Shown: piece by piece, positions 1 to 15,000 of the stretch
How positions within the stretch are numbered: the first letter of the stretch is position 1
How the letters are laid out: each line of letters starts with the position of its first letter
DNA from: Alitta virens
Lineage: Eukaryota > Annelida > Polychaeta > Phyllodocida > Nereididae
Assembly (NCBI GenBank): GCA_932294295.1
Contig: OW028585.1
Location: 21,118,912-21,182,911 of the forward strand
Length of the DNA stretch: 64,000 nt
Direction of reading: 5' to 3'
Notes under the pieces: model-generated
Database searches by the model: none
Told to the model about the DNA's origin: nothing
What the model saw: only the letters and a program-made list of their open reading frames with translations
Made by a program: the position numbers and the translations under genes

Positions 1-829
1 GATTTTATCAGTAAGTCAATTTCTTTGTACTTATGACAGAATATCATCATCATTTTCATACCTAAACTTCTTAATGTCCACCCGTTTTTCGGTCATATAT
101 TTCCCGCAATGACATGGAGCAGCACCAAAGGGGGGGGGGGGGGGAGGAGGAGGAATAGGGTTGTTGAAGTTAATGAGTTTTTAACCTATAAGGTCAATAA
201 CAAATTTGATAGAAATGTTAGCAATTGAAACCGTCAACCAAAACTTTTGATAAAAACACTCCTGGGAAAGTAACATAAATTAGTTTAATTCTCCATTGTA
301 ATTTCTGCTGCTTCTCTGTGGCCATAACAAATAGCCAAAATAATAACAAGATGGAAAAAAATCATCATTGCAAAGATTTAAGTTAAGAGGGGTTTTTTAT
401 GGGTGACAAAGTTGGAGCATTGACTAATTAATAAATTTCTGTCCATTTTGTGCTTTTCCATACTTTTATCATAAATTATGACCGAAAAACAATTGGACTA
501 TTGATCCTGCTATAGTAGCAGATCATTTGTGCACCAAGTCTTATAATCTTTTGACCTTTGTACCAATTAGCCTGGTGCTATTTTTGTTTTTACACTTGGT
601 TTTTCTTTGTTTTTTAAAGTACAATTTATTTATTTAAAAAAAATTGTGAATGAATATTATATATATATAAAACATAATATTATCATCCTCATGTTTCTTC
701 ATTAGGATCCAAGATGTTCTGGACACAAAACTATTGAACATTTATTATGGATCCTGCTCTAGTACTTACCAGATCTTTTGTGCACCGAGTCTTATAACAT
801 AACAATATCGTCCTCATATTTTTTTCTAG
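1..829. other. Intron of the LRP-like gene (no exon seen)
   Basis: Upstream exons of the LRP-like gene lie outside the window; nothing coding is seen here. The stretch is AT-rich with a G-run followed by GGA repeats at about 130-152. From about 497 it contains a diverged copy of the sequence that immediately precedes and begins the next exon. That copy includes a second TTAG acceptor at about 705, followed by a few exon-like codons that run into a stop. Confidence 0.6.
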
Positions 830-850
830 GATCCATGATGTTCTGGACTG
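497..850 (+). repeat. Partial direct duplication of intron end and exon start
   Basis: The sequence around 497-545 recurs at about 748-800, including the shared stretch TTTGTGCACC. The acceptor region at 680-718 (TTAG followed by GATCCAAGATGTTCTGGAC) recurs at 805-848 (CTAG followed by GATCCATGATGTTCTGGAC). The upstream copy would reach a stop within a few codons, so it is a truncated, probably silent, duplicate. Confidence 0.7.
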
Positions 851-1939
851 ATGCCAAACAGAATGTCATCTATCAAGCTGGACTTGATGGGAATAACATA
901 AGGGAGGTCTACAGGTACACTCCCTCAGAAGCTCAGCTGAGAGCGAACAACACGGAACACATCCCCCATTTCTACAGTATAGCGCTCGATTCGGAATATC
1001 TTTATTTCACCGATTTATATAACAAGTAAGTAGCTAGCTTGATCCTGAGAATCTGATGTCATCAAGATTTGACTGCTAATCACCTTGATTTGGCTGTGTG
1101 TAAGACACAAAAAAAAAAAAAAACTTTATGATGAGACATAAATATGACTTGAATTATGTTTACCAATATTTGTTTACAGTTCAATATTAAAAATCCAAAA
1201 GGGAGGAACAGACCTTCAACAAATTGGACCAAAAACGCTGAGCCTTCCGCAAGGACTTACATCATATGTAGATGGATACACTACCACAGGTATGAGAAAA
1301 ATTTCTGCTGTGAATTTCCAAATTTGCATATTAAGTAGGGCTGTACACCTTTATCTTTTTAACGATACGATACGTATCACGATACAGTAAAACCGATACG
1401 ATACGTATCATGATACGTATCGCTAAGCTGTATCAATAGAATTAAAGAAAGCCTACACTAGGCCACAGTAAAAGAAAATTAACAATGAAATATCATAAAC
1501 ATCTATATGCAATAATTCCAGTCTGTTGTTTTTAATGTCATACAATTAAATCTGGCTGATATTTTTCTTCAAAAACACTGGAACATCTGGGTAGCAGGTG
1601 TTTGTATTCAAAAAACGCAGATCTGCACAGACTGCAGACCGTTTTAGTGTATCGTTATTATTACATAACGGTTATCAATACCTGTATCGTTATTCTTGTA
1701 CCGGTACAAACGGTATATCGAGAACCGGTGTACAGCCCTAATATTAAGCAATGTGAAATACTTGCTCAGACAATCTTGTGAATAATTATTCAAATTACAT
1801 CTTTTTTTAGGTCCAAGCAGCAGCTGCGAGGATGAGAATGGTCGCTGCAGCCATATTTGTTTACCGCATGATTCGTCCACCGTTTGTGCTTGTCCAGATG
1901 ATAAACGGTTGCAAAGAGATGGAAAAACATGCTCATGGG
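830..1939 (+). CDS. LRP-like gene: end of propeller 1 and first visible EGF (exons 830-1025, 1180-1289, 1811-1939)
   Basis: Exon 830-1025 carries a MFWTDA blade and a YLYFTDL blade. Exon 1180-1289 closes the propeller. Exon 1811-1939 encodes an EGF-like module with six cysteines in the spacing typical of the EGF repeat that caps LDLR-class propellers ([15 protein letters not shown] onward). Exon phases join correctly (2 then 1). The intron 1290-1810 holds a complete hAT-type MITE. Blades 1-4 of this propeller must lie upstream of the window. Confidence 0.85.
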
Positions 1940-4900
1940 GTAAATTACAAAGACAATTACAAGTGGTTTATATCATTTCAGCACCATTGATTCAAAAGTT
2001 ATGAAACCAATATTGCTTTAATAACTCTGAGTTGTGCAAAGAATCCTTGCCAGATGCGTGGCCTAGCCCTGCTTCACTTCAGGGTATTATGCATCCCGTT
2101 GCGTCCCACAATGTCTAACCCATTTCTTCATGTGTAATGCGTTCTTTGCAATGCTATAGAACGTTTTCGCATGACATCGGCGCTATCACCATGATGTATT
2201 ACCACTAGATGGCGTACGGTGACTGGCAGGTGCCGCCACCTATTGGAAGTTTTGCATATAACTTCTTTATCATAAAAACCTTGCTACTGGCATATTTCAA
2301 TCATGTGTCAATAGACATGCACATGATTACAAGGTGATCACCGTAATACAACGTTTCTTTGATCTTGTCGTGTCATCTTCATTACAATGGCACAATGCCT
2401 GTTGGTGCCTTTGCCAAAACAAACACATTTTCCCATGCGGCTCTGCATGCATTGCATGCCATTTTCGTGATTGAAGTAATTTAGAAAAAGATATGGGTGC
2501 CTCGGTGGCTGTCTGTGTACAAATGCATAACATTTATCATTGTCGTCTACAAGCTTTGAGAAGTTTTGATGCAAACAGTTATATTGATTTATCATTTCAA
2601 ATATAATTTCAGTGGATGTCTGTGACTTTGGTTTCAGTGCATTTATAGTAGTTTATACGATATGAGACAGTAGATATTTGCCGATAGTCAAAAGCATATA
2701 TATTAACTATCTTGATCTGTACATACAGTTAGTTTAATTAAAAATAGACCGTCAAATTGAAACTAGACAAAACTGTCACAGCTGGCTACTCTAAACCAGA
2801 TCTAAAAGTCCATAGTTATGATATATTAGATTAATTTATTACAGTTACCAAGTTTAATATTTATCTGGTGATAGATGTGAGCCAATTATTAGCTATAGAA
2901 GTGGACAGAGTTAGCTGGCTTTAGCATGTTTAGACCACAGCCAGGTACAGGTCGCTACAGACAGCTAGAGTTGACCGTATTTTGTTAAACTAACTGTATG
3001 CTTAACAATATATTGTATTTCAACAGATGTCCATGCTAATGGGCCAGATGTTATCTGGACAGAGTTTGACGGAAATTTCAACTCATACGTTAGAGGAATC
3101 AAAGGTGAACCCCAGCATTTTCTAGCCACTGCGGAAGTCCGCACATGGACCATTAACAATCCCGCATGGGCCTGGACAGCCCTCGCTGCCAATTACCACA
3201 AAAGTATGCTGTACATGATAGATCAGGCTGACAGGCAAGTTATACAATAAATATGTGTTTGGCGTAATTGTACCACCATCAAAACTAAATTGGCTCAATT
3301 CTGTCTTTGGATCAATTTGCCAAAATTAAAACAGCCAAAATTTTACAAAATCAGACTATTTTGAGACACCTTTAATGCTTACTATGTTAATGAATGAAAA
3401 ACTAAAAGCGTTAATTATTGAAAATTAGGTAAGATATTGATAATAATGCCTTTATTTCCACTTTCACTGACAGATTTCTTGTTCAGCTAAACTTGAACGG
3501 CACAAAAGACATCAAACCGATCCTTTATGGCATGTCGAGTGAGTGTCGAGGTTTAGCAGTGGACTGGGTCACTGGGAACTTATACTGGACTGACGCTTTG
3601 TACAACTGGATTAGGGTTGCTCCGGCGATCCAGAGAACGCCTTACGTCAAAACTCTGTTACGATACCTGGATGAGCCTCATGGTATCACTCTCAGTCCTA
3701 AAGAAGGGTAAGTCATTCAACTTCAGGTGACATGAAATTTCATAAAATTAAACAGAAAAAAAAAATTACTTCATGACCCCTAATTAATAATTGTTTTGCC
3801 AAGCTCCGTGAAGTCTGCTCGAAATGAGAATTGGTAGCTTGTGACGCCATCATCTATTGTTTGATGATGTCACACTATTGTGTGTAACAATCATAATGGT
3901 AGATTTTGATGTCAGAAACAAATGGTGGAGCAGAGGTCCTTCAGTGCAACATTTTAAGTGATAATTAAACTAAGTTTTAGGGGATATAAAAGCCTGGAAT
4001 CCCTATTTCTTAAGTTGCATTGAGCATCACCTGACTTTTAAAAAGTTTTACAACATTACTATTAAAATAAAAATATATTCCAGTTCACCAGTCATGTGTA
4101 TTCATTTTCCTCTGCCAGTAATGCACCCAAATCCAAAGTCTGAATTTTAAAGGCACTTCAGTTAAGAACAAGCATCATTTCGTTCCTTATGCCATTATAT
4201 ACACCTTTTTCACGTGGCAGCCATTTTTGCCTTATTGATGTCATTTTGATTAGGTCATATATTATGACATCATTACTTTTTGCACTCTGTGACCTCACTA
4301 TGGCCATTGTCTACTGAATACAAATGCAAAGAGAGGTCAATGAGACAGTAATGCCGATATGGCTGACGTGTGAAAAGGGTGTATTTTAAAGAGAGTTTTA
4401 CACAGATACTATGACTTTAAATGTTATGGCACTGCAACTCTCATTTTATTTCAGAATCATGATATGGACAGACTGGGGGAAAAAGCCAAAAATCGAGAGC
4501 GCGGATCTTGCTGGAGGTTTTCGCAAAATTTTAGTGGAATATGACATAAACAAACCAACAGGTGTGGTTTTTGACCATGACACAATGAGGTAGGTTTCTA
4601 GCTTTTATGAACTTAATGGTATTTGCACTAATATTTCGATTAATCCTTTTGGTTTTTTTTTAAGCCACGAGTTGTGATTTTAGTAAACAATGACGTACTT
4701 CTTTCTGCAGAGGTCTCTGTCACTTCTTATGCAGCTACTTATGCTAAAATACAATCAGCCTATTAATTTTGCTCAGTGATGACATCACATAATGTTAAAT
4801 GATGTAAACAAACACTTTTTGGGTGCATTTGCAGAAAGAGGCTTCTGGGAATTTTCTAACTTTGCATTGCCCTAATAAATAAAACATTTTATTAATTACA

Positions 4901-7900
4901 TCATTAAGGATTTTCTGGGTGGACAACGCCAAAGTGGAGTCAATGAAAATGGACGGGTCGGACAGAGTCCTAATTCACGAGTACTCGTCAACCACGACTA
5001 ACTTCTATGGCCTCAGTATTCATAAGGTAAAGTAATCAGGGAGAACAACATGTTCTACTGAAACCAAAATTTAACCTCTTGATGATTTAGCTGTGTGATG
5101 ATGGATTTCTTTAATGAAGACATAAGGTACGTTAATTCAATAAAATCCTATCTTACCTTTTATTTTTTCAACAACACAGGGAATTCTTATGATGAGTGAC
5201 CAAGGTGGTTCCGGAGTAACTCCGATCATTCGATTCTCGAACCTATCCGACCCTGACGCAGCAGACGTCAAACTAAGCCTGGGAAGAAAACCGCATGGAA
5301 TTGTCATGTATCACAAGGAATTGCAACAACAAATGCCAAGTATGTAAGAGATTGATGTGCAGATTCTACATTGAACGCATAATTTATTTTATGAAATTCT
5401 GTAGTAACCTGCAAGAACTAGGAATGATCAGTAATCTCTAATAATTCCAGATGGTTGCGCAAGAATGCAATGCAGTCACATCTGTGTCACCAAAGAAGTT
5501 GGCAGAGGTCAGTGTCTCTGTTCAGATGGTTATGAACTCCAAAAAGATGGTCAATGTACAGGTAAAAATATAATATGATGCATGGATAAAATCTTCAAAC
5601 GTGTAGTTTATAAAATTTGGCTCTACATATTTTAGCTTAATTTAACCAATATAAAAGATAATGATCTTTAGTCCTCAGTTTCAGCATCAGAGATGAAAAA
5701 AGTATTTTCCAACGCTTTTAAATAACATGCTTTTTTTCCTTTTTATTTTATGCCAACATAGAAACCAAAATATCAAACAATACTTATCTTTGGCCCTACA
5801 ACTAGTTTGAAAAAGCAGTTATAGATTAAATGTTTTTTGTTTTTTTAGAAACTGCCACATTTACAGAAAAGGCCTATGTCTACTCAACTGGAGATCGGAT
5901 ATGTTTGCTGAACCTCAAAGATGCCACTTCACGATTAATAACGCTGCCTTCTGTGTGCTTTTTCTCCACTAACGACAAGTAAGATTCTTATTGCAGCCAA
6001 ATTCATTGAACTGGAAAAAATCCCATAGACTGGGAAGCTATACTCCAAATGACGTCATGTGAATCTCATTGGCTTAGTGACTCCCTTAACCAATGGGAGT
6101 CCTGAATTCTGGGCATCATCTGGAGTCTAAGTTCCAGGTCTATGAGATTGTTTTCCAAGCCAATGAATTTGACTGTAAAACAATGTTAAGTGATGTAGAT
6201 TCTATTGTCATATTACAAACACATCAGTGTAATAGATGTAACCAGGGGAAAAACGAAGAAGTTTACACGAGCAATTACAAACAAGGAAACTTGTCACTTA
6301 GTGTATGTTTTTAAAACCAAATTGAACTTAAAAGAAATATGGAATAACTGAGCTAGATTCTGCACCAAGGCATATTAGAACCTTCATATTGAATTTTCAT
6401 ATTTAGAACTATTGTATCGCTTTTTTTATATTTCTGTGACTAAATGAGGCATCTATTCAACAGTTCAGAGAGATATCGAAAAATATTTTATCAACACTTT
6501 TCTTGTAATTTCAGTAAATATGAATTCCGAGCCCTTGACTTCAACTACCTCCAAGGAGACATTTACTTCTCAGAGGTCAAGTTCAAGGTCAAATCTATTC
6601 GTAGAGCGAATCTGAGGAACAGGACCGATAATGAACAGATCATATTCGGTACAGGAGATGTTGAAGGTAGGAAAAAATGGTTTCAGCTATTGCTTATTTC
6701 TAAAATTTATAAAGATCTTGCTTTTACCAGATGATATCAATTGATCGGTAATTTATTTACTTAAAGCTGGATTGTCACTCAATATGACAGTGGCCAAAGT
6801 CTATTGCATTCACTTCCTTGTCTTCTTTGACTGATTTCCTACCATCTAGAGCCTTGCTGGGTTCACTATCTCTCTGCAAAATAAATAAACTTCACCAAGT
6901 ATTTAATTTTTCATGCCATCAAAATCCAATATGTAAACAAACCAAAGTGATTACGTCACAATACTCAAGCATGGGTGATGATGCCATTTCCATTGTATTT
7001 CCAATTTTGTAGTTTAATACCTGATAGATTCATTAGCTTATAAATATTTAGTGCGCCTTGATCAAATAAGGTGATTTTCAATCATTTGATAAAGTTTTAG
7101 AAAATAGTAATTTTGACCGACAGTGGAGCTTGATGGGTGAAAGATGAGATGTTGATGACAAATATGTTAATGGAATCGAATAGGGCACTCCTAGTCACTG
7201 CCATGGAAGCTGACCATACTAATAGTCATCTCGAAATGGGGAGAAAAAAAGTAACAGTGCCTAGAGGACACTACGACCGTAGCAGACAAAAAGACAGTAT
7301 GATGATGTCACTACACGATTGTTACATGGATAATGTCACGAGATAGATGACTTCATTAAACAATACTTATCTGCTACGGTGTCAGTGACCTCTGGTGGTA
7401 CGCAATTCGCTGCCTCCCAACGTCAAGGTACGCACGGTATCCTCACAATGCGAAGCCCATTACTTGGCAGATTTTGTCCCTCCATACTTTCTGGTCCTAT
7501 TCTCTAGTCAATGCTTACTTATCTTCAGCTAAACAAAGTTCACTCGGGGTTGACTTGTATCATTTGTATCCTTGTAGGTATAGCTGTGGATTGGAATGCT
7601 AACAACCTTTACTGGACTGATGCCACTTACAAACAAATCTCCATATCTCGCCTGGATGGAAGTTATCGTAAAACTTTGTACAAAACTTTTGGAGTGCCTG
7701 GGGCAATAGTCGTTAATCCTTTTACAAGGTATGTGCAAATAAGTACCAAATATGTCATTCATAAAAATATTTATGATTACAGTGTTTTTATTGAGACAGG
7801 CCCCATTTGCAAGCCTTTTGATTTTAACTTTCTAGAGAATTCAGGAACTATTGTTTACCCCATCATTGAAAACACCAATGCAGTGAATAACAGATAGTAA

Positions 7901-10900
7901 TGATTACTTTCACTTAAAAAGGTGTCCAAAACTAGATAGTGAGATAAAGTTACATTATAGATAGATAGATGTTTTCAGGGGGTCAATTATGACAACCTCC
8001 CATAGGTCTCCTGGGGCCTCCAAACAGCATTAACAAACTAGAGAATGTCAAGTATCCATAGATATGGAATTAGAGACATTGATTCTTTTCATTTACCGTT
8101 TACGCGATTAACAACCACACAAAAAACACTGAAATATATGGGACCCAAAAAATGGATAACTTTCAGTATAAATAATCAGAAAATACTATACATTCTATAA
8201 AAGGGAAATTAAAAGGTTTGGGCAATAAAATAAAAGTCAACTGTTGATATAAACAATGGACTTAACTGAGGTTGATTGCGAAAATATATTTCTTAGAATT
8301 TCAATAACGTATTAGTTTATCATGCCCATGACTTAATCTTGACAGATTTCTGCAGAACTAAAGTTTGTTTAGTTTGTGTGATTTCCAGGCGCAATACGCC
8401 ACTGGCGTCCAGCCAGCAATCTCACTTGCCATATTATTGTACTAATAATAAACTGAGTAAACTGGAAAATTAATAATAATAAGCATGTGCATTGCGCAGA
8501 GCACTGTGTGGACCACTGGGGCTGCTTAAAAAAGACCTTGCCATAGGAATTAAGTAATGTCAGCAGTAATAAATGGAAAACAAAACTTACATTGTGAATT
8601 TAAGTAAACTAAAGATTAAAATTGGGCTTCAGGAGTTAAACATTTTACTTTATGTTGCAGATTCGTCTTTTGGGTTGAAACGGTGGGTAGCAACAGTAAA
8701 ATTTGGTGGTCAAGAATGGACTTGAGCAATCCAGCGCAGTTTGTGTCCAGCAATCTCGGAAAGGTCACCGGTCTAACTTTTGATTACAAGGAAAATAAGT
8801 GAGTATCAGCTATTATGAGGGCTGACCTTTTATCGGCAATATAGCATGGAGGAATTTGAAATAAAATATGTTTGGACAAATGCATGTGCTGTCACTACCA
8901 AATTGGTGTGTCAACAGCCGAATTACATCTGTATGTTACGAGTATAAAGTTTTGAGCTAACCTAATTTTGGTTTCTGTACTCCGTTCTAACAACACAGTA
9001 ATGGTCAAACCTCACAATTAAGTAAAAAAAAAATTGATAAAAGATGAAACACATTCAACTTATATCATGAAAAGGCATTTTATATTCTGTCGTTTTTCAG
9101 GTTAGTCTTCGTAGACAACACAAACAATGCTATAGAATACGTCACAGTGGATAATCAGAGATCTCGGTCAAGGCAGCCAATTCAGCGACGAAGAAATTTT
9201 TCACCATATGATGTATCAATATTCCAGGTAGAGTAATAAATGTATTGAAATGTATTGAAATATAGGCAGAGATGGTGATTGTAGACCCAGCCAGAACCAC
9301 ACGTTCACGAACATAAACGAAACGTTCAAAAAACTTTTTTCTAAAGTGTATACCTCAGAAAAATATTTTTTTAACTTTTTATTTATGTTTGTGAACGTAT
9401 GATTCTGGCTCGGGAGTGCTTAGCCGGTGTGCACTGACTATGGCTGCCCGAGGGAGTTGATAAAGGCTCATGCTTGAACAGGCATGCCAAGGGTGTAATA
9501 ATAAAGTCCATTGTGACTGCCTCAGTGGTGTAAGGGCCTATAAAAAAATACATTTACATTTTAAAGTAATACATGTTACAGTCAAACAAGCAACTGGTTT
9601 AAATGAAAGAGGAGAAATACCACTATAAAAAGCTCATAACCCAGAGGGCATGCTTGGTCTGCTAAGTGTTGGCCGAGTTGGGGCTTAGTTCAGTGGTAAC
9701 GCGGTGGGCTTCCAACCACCGGGTCCCCGTTCAATTCCCGGCCAAGCCCAAGTTGGATGGCTGTTTCATCCATCATCTCATTGCCATGATCCCTGACTGT
9801 CCCAATTAGCCCATCAGGTGCAGAAATACAGTATGTAAAGCCCTAATCCACCCACCCACCACTGTTAAATGTTGGCAACGACACAAATTCAGTGGTGATG
9901 CCAGCCGAACTTCGAGCTGATGTGACATTGTAATCATGACAACAGTGAGATATTAAAAAAATATAATGCAAGCAATAATAAGGTTTTTGAATCTTCAGGA
10001 TTACTTGGCATTCACAAACATGAATCCAGACCAAACAACTCGGGTTCGTATCCTAGAACGAAAGACGGGAAAAGAAGTCACATTGGGAACAGTGACATCT
10101 GGCGGGAACATGACTGCGCAAGATATTGTTGCATTTGACGAGCATAACCAAGAATTTGTTCAAGGTTGGTTCATCATATATCTATCTGGCTGCTATACAC
10201 GCAAACTAATTGTTGAGTTTCTTTATTACTCTTTGATGTGATCGCTTTCATTTCTAGAGGAACCCATGAAGTCCTGTGCTATCAACAACGGTGGATGCGA
10301 ACAACTTTGTCTGCCAGTTACGACTGAAATCAGATGCGACTGTGTATCAGGAATGAGATTGATCAACAGAACCCATTGTGTATCAGGTAAGTTCAGCAAG
10401 TTAGTTAGATATATCATGTTTTAGTTAGTTATATCCCGAATAGGAGGGAGTTAACTAACATGTTTGTTGGTTATATCCGGATGCTGAAGGCGGAGGGATA
10501 TAATCAGCAAATTGTTAGTTAACTCCGATTTTTTAATTTTGTTTAACTGCTGTTATTAAGCAATTAAAGGACAATTTGCACTCAAGGAGTTAACTAACAT
10601 TTCTGTTGGTTATATCTCGCAAAAAAACAATAGAAAAGGCCATGTGGTGTAGTATAATGACTTGTTATTTGTTAACCAGAATATAATTCCATTCATATCT
10701 GTGCTTGGGATTGGATTGCTAATAAGCTTAGTCTCCTTATATGACCAGCTGCCAGAGGCAGACGTAATTATGAAATAAGCTTGGGAGTCCACACCATGTT
10801 ACACATTTACCACATGGGTGTTGTCTTTTACTTGCCTTAGCATAGACACAGAGTACAAGACACCTCCAATTTAACGTATCATGCGACTGACATCCAGCTG

Positions 10901-12028
10901 GGATGTAGCTTATGAAGAGTGCCTGATCAAACCAAAGACTTTCAGCAGAGCTGGCGAACGTAGAATTGGTGGATGCCTTACCCATTAGGCCACCCAGCTG
11001 CTTACAAAATAGCTTAGACAAGAATTAGCTGTGAAATGTGCATTGCACAGAGCCCTGTGTTGGTCACTGGGGTTTGAGGTCCTCACCCACAGTGTTACTT
11101 TCCTTGCCAAGAGGTGGATTCAAAGAGTTCTCAATTCGAGTTAAACTGTGGACTTTTTATCAAACGGAATTACACTTTTGATTATATTACCATGACTATT
11201 TTGTTAATAAGGAGAAAAAACTGACACAAATTACAAGTAACAAGAAACTATTCTTGTGTTGATGGATCAAAACCAAAGGCTCAAAGTGTTGATATTAAGT
11301 TTTAACAAAAGGTTGTGGAAAGCGTTTACGGCAACAACATAATAGAATATATACAGTTGATTAATTTACTGGAGTTCCCGATTAACTTACAACCATTTTC
11401 ATAGATTTAGAAACTTAACTCATTGTCATGGAAGCTAAACTTCAGGACTTCCATTGGTAAAGGCAGTTACTCAACCACTGAATTCTCATGACATCCTCTG
11501 GAGTTTAGTTTCCAAAACTATAAGATTAGTTTTAAATTTAATGAAATAAGCTGTAATACAAAATGGCAAATTTTGCATGCTATCCTCAATATATATTGTT
11601 TAAAGTCTATATATAAAAAATTGACATCATACATTGCTCACTTTATTATCCAGGAAAGGCCAAACATAATTCTGCAACAATTCGCATTTGATTTCAGGGT
11701 ATTTCAATGCAAGAGAGTTCCTAGTTATTGCGGACGACTACAGACATTCAATATACAAATCAACAGTGGCCTTAGATCAAGAATCTGCACTGAAGATTCC
11801 TGCTCAAGACAGACCAATCGGTAAGATTAAAATCTCTTGTAACGATGTTTAATTTTCTCGGAATGGAATGAAGATTACTAGATTGATATCTTTTGATGGT
11901 GTTATCCATTTAAGCCAATAACTTACAGCAGTTTGGGTTCCAAGTCTATGGAAATGGCTGTAAGTTAATATAACAAATACCACTCAATTAAGGCAACCTC
12001 AACACTTCAAAGACCTCACAATTATACA

Positions 12029-12063
<35 letters not shown>

Positions 12064-15000
12064 TAGATAGATAGATATATACTTTTATTCATACACAGTA
12101 CATCAGAATACAGGTATACAAAGGAATGAATTTCAATAACATGATTACATTATACAGTTTGGTAAATAGTACATAGAGAGTTCAAAAAAGCATCTCTGTC
12201 CATAAATGAAAATTAGCTTGATAAATTATTTCTCATCTGTCCTGCATTGCTTGTATTGTGGCTAGTTCCTCAATGGAACAAGTATACTGATTTAGGTATA
12301 GAGTCAAATTTCACCACAAGTCCATAAAAATATTGAATGTAACTTGCAATAATGGATTGTTCATTGTACTTACTTAGCACTTTTGACTATGAAATGTAAA
12401 ACAATAAAGGATGTTATCTTTAAGTGTCCCATCTTTTTTTCATCCAGCAATGACATTTGACTCTGTTGAAGACCGTCTTTACTATTCGGACTTCAATAGC
12501 AAAACCATTCGAAGAATATTCCTCAATGGTACAGGGATGCAGACCATACATTGGTACAAAACCAGTAAGTATTTCCTGGACCTTTTTTCTATCTAGCAAA
12601 CTGTGACCATCAGGTTCTTCTGCATAGTCAAGCCATAAGTTAGCAATGAACAACCACTGTTGTTTCTTTATGATAATGGAGAATCTGATGTCATCCAACT
12701 TACTAAGGTTGCCTAAATCATAGTTTGGAATTATATGAGTAATTTCAGGTGTAAAGCATATTTCAATTTACCAAATCTTTCAGCTTCCAGAGCAAGGCTA
12801 GATGGGCTAGCATTTGAATCGCAGTCGCGAATCCTATATTACACTGATTTAGGAAGACATGAAGTCGGAATAATGAATCCTTTGACAGCCTACCAGAAGA
12901 CGCTAATCAGCGGGACATTGAAAAAACCAAGAGCGATAGTACTCGATCCAAACAATGGGTAATTGCTTTTTAAGAAATATTGCTGTTTGTTGATTTCTCT
13001 CTAATTCTGTCGATATTTTTCTTTTTAGTTGTGTCTGATGTGCCACATACATGTCCTAATTTATTTCATGCTTTAATGGATCAGATCATCTTAATACCTT
13101 ATAATTTCTTTCTGGGCTGTTATTATTTATCAACTAATAAATTTAATCAAAATCCATTTAGAACTTGACATATATACTGCTGATAAACCAATTAACACCA
13201 TTGAAAACATTAAGCCCTACTTACATGTAAAATAGAATTTTATCATAAAGTGAGACAAAATCCTCTCTTAATTTCAGGCACATGTACATCGGAAGCAATG
13301 GCTCGATCGACCGTTTTAACATGGATGGAACCAATCGTTTCACCATCATCAACACAGCCATACAATGGCCAAGTGGTCTAGCCATCGACTTTCAAGGTAA
13401 TAATATCATTATGATCGCTATCCCTTCCACATAAATATCTTTCTATTGATATATCAATGGGGAGAAAAAGTACCCCAAGAAGTCGCTGACACTGTAGCAG
13501 ATAAGTATTGTATGATGATGTCATCTATAATGTGCCGTCATCCATGCAACAATGGTGAAGTGACGTGATCTTATTGTTTTTTTTTTATGTATTACGTTCG
13601 TAGTGCCCCCTGTAGGCTCTGTTACTTTATTCTTCCCATAGATATAAGCATCAAAACTTTAATAATCTCACCAATTCAGGCCACCAAAAATCAAGACCAC
13701 TTGAATTTTTAAACACATCATTTTGTATAGCTAGTTTACTTCACTTTATATTGAAACAGGGATTAAGTATTTGGTACAATGAATCATAACACAATTTATC
13801 TTGAAAATGCCAAGATATTTTAAATGGCCTACATGAATTCAACAGACGTCTCAATCCAAGTGAATCCATTCTTGGTGGATTGGATAAAAACATTTTAATG
13901 TTTTAATTACAGAAAAGCGCATTTATTGGTGTGACCACTCCCTCGAGAGAATTGAAGTCGCTGATTTAGAAACGGGAAGGAATCGAAGGGTGCTAATTCA
14001 ATTACCAAAAACTTCAGATCCTTTTGGAATTACAATGGTATGAAATTGCTACAAGAATTATAATTCAATGAAATAATTGTTCTTGAGTCATCATATCCAT
14101 CTCAATGTGATGAACTAATCAGTATTGATGCACTGGTTTATCTCTGAAAACTCATCAACTTTTGTGCATGGACCACTAAATAATATTGGCATAAAAGCAA
14201 TACAAACTTCCAGAAACAGTTCCTCAATTCTTAAACCACTTTAGTGATATTAAGTGCTCCTTATCGTGGTTCACTGCATATGTTCTTGCAAAATAGGTTG
14301 GAGAAAACCTTTTCTGGACTGACTGGTCCCTCCGAGGAGTGTTCCGCATCCACAAAGATGCTTCAAACGGAGTACCGGCCATTAAGAAGGCAGACTTCTA
14401 CACCGGGCTCAATGACATCATTTACGTCAATCAGGATGCACCGAAAGGTATGTTCTAATCGAGTGGAGAAAGCCCGAAAGTTATAATATAAGTGTCAAAT
14501 TATCAGACTTTTTCTGGTTTCTGGTCGGGAATTGTTACAACGCACCTGAATCCACATAAAACACATTCAGTCGCTTGGTACCTATGGTCCTCGATTCGAA
14601 ATTGTTCAATTTCATACAAGGAAAAATCTCACAAAATTTGCACATTTGATTACTCACTGACGCTCAAATTAATTAACCGTAAGCATTCTAGGTATTGACT
14701 CAAAGAAATATGTAATTCAATTTTGCCCTCGTTTCAGGTTTCAATCTATGCAAGGTCAACAATGGCAACTGCAGTCACTTTTGCATCCCTGTTCCCAATG
14801 GACAGAGAGTTTGCGCTTGCCCAGAAAACATCGGAAACATAAAAACTGCACCTGTGGATGGGACCAACTGCCAATGTAAGTGATGTCACAATGAACCCTA
14901 AACGTTAGACTACTCGCAATACAGGGCTTCTTTTAAATCACAGAGGGAGCCACCAGCAAGAGGATCCAAAGCATTGATGTAATCATACGATCAGGTCACA

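Noticed and set aside
9681..9750. Functional tRNA-Gly gene
   Set aside because: Acceptor stem pairs imperfectly and the sequence continues into a body shared with 22010, so it is a SINE head.
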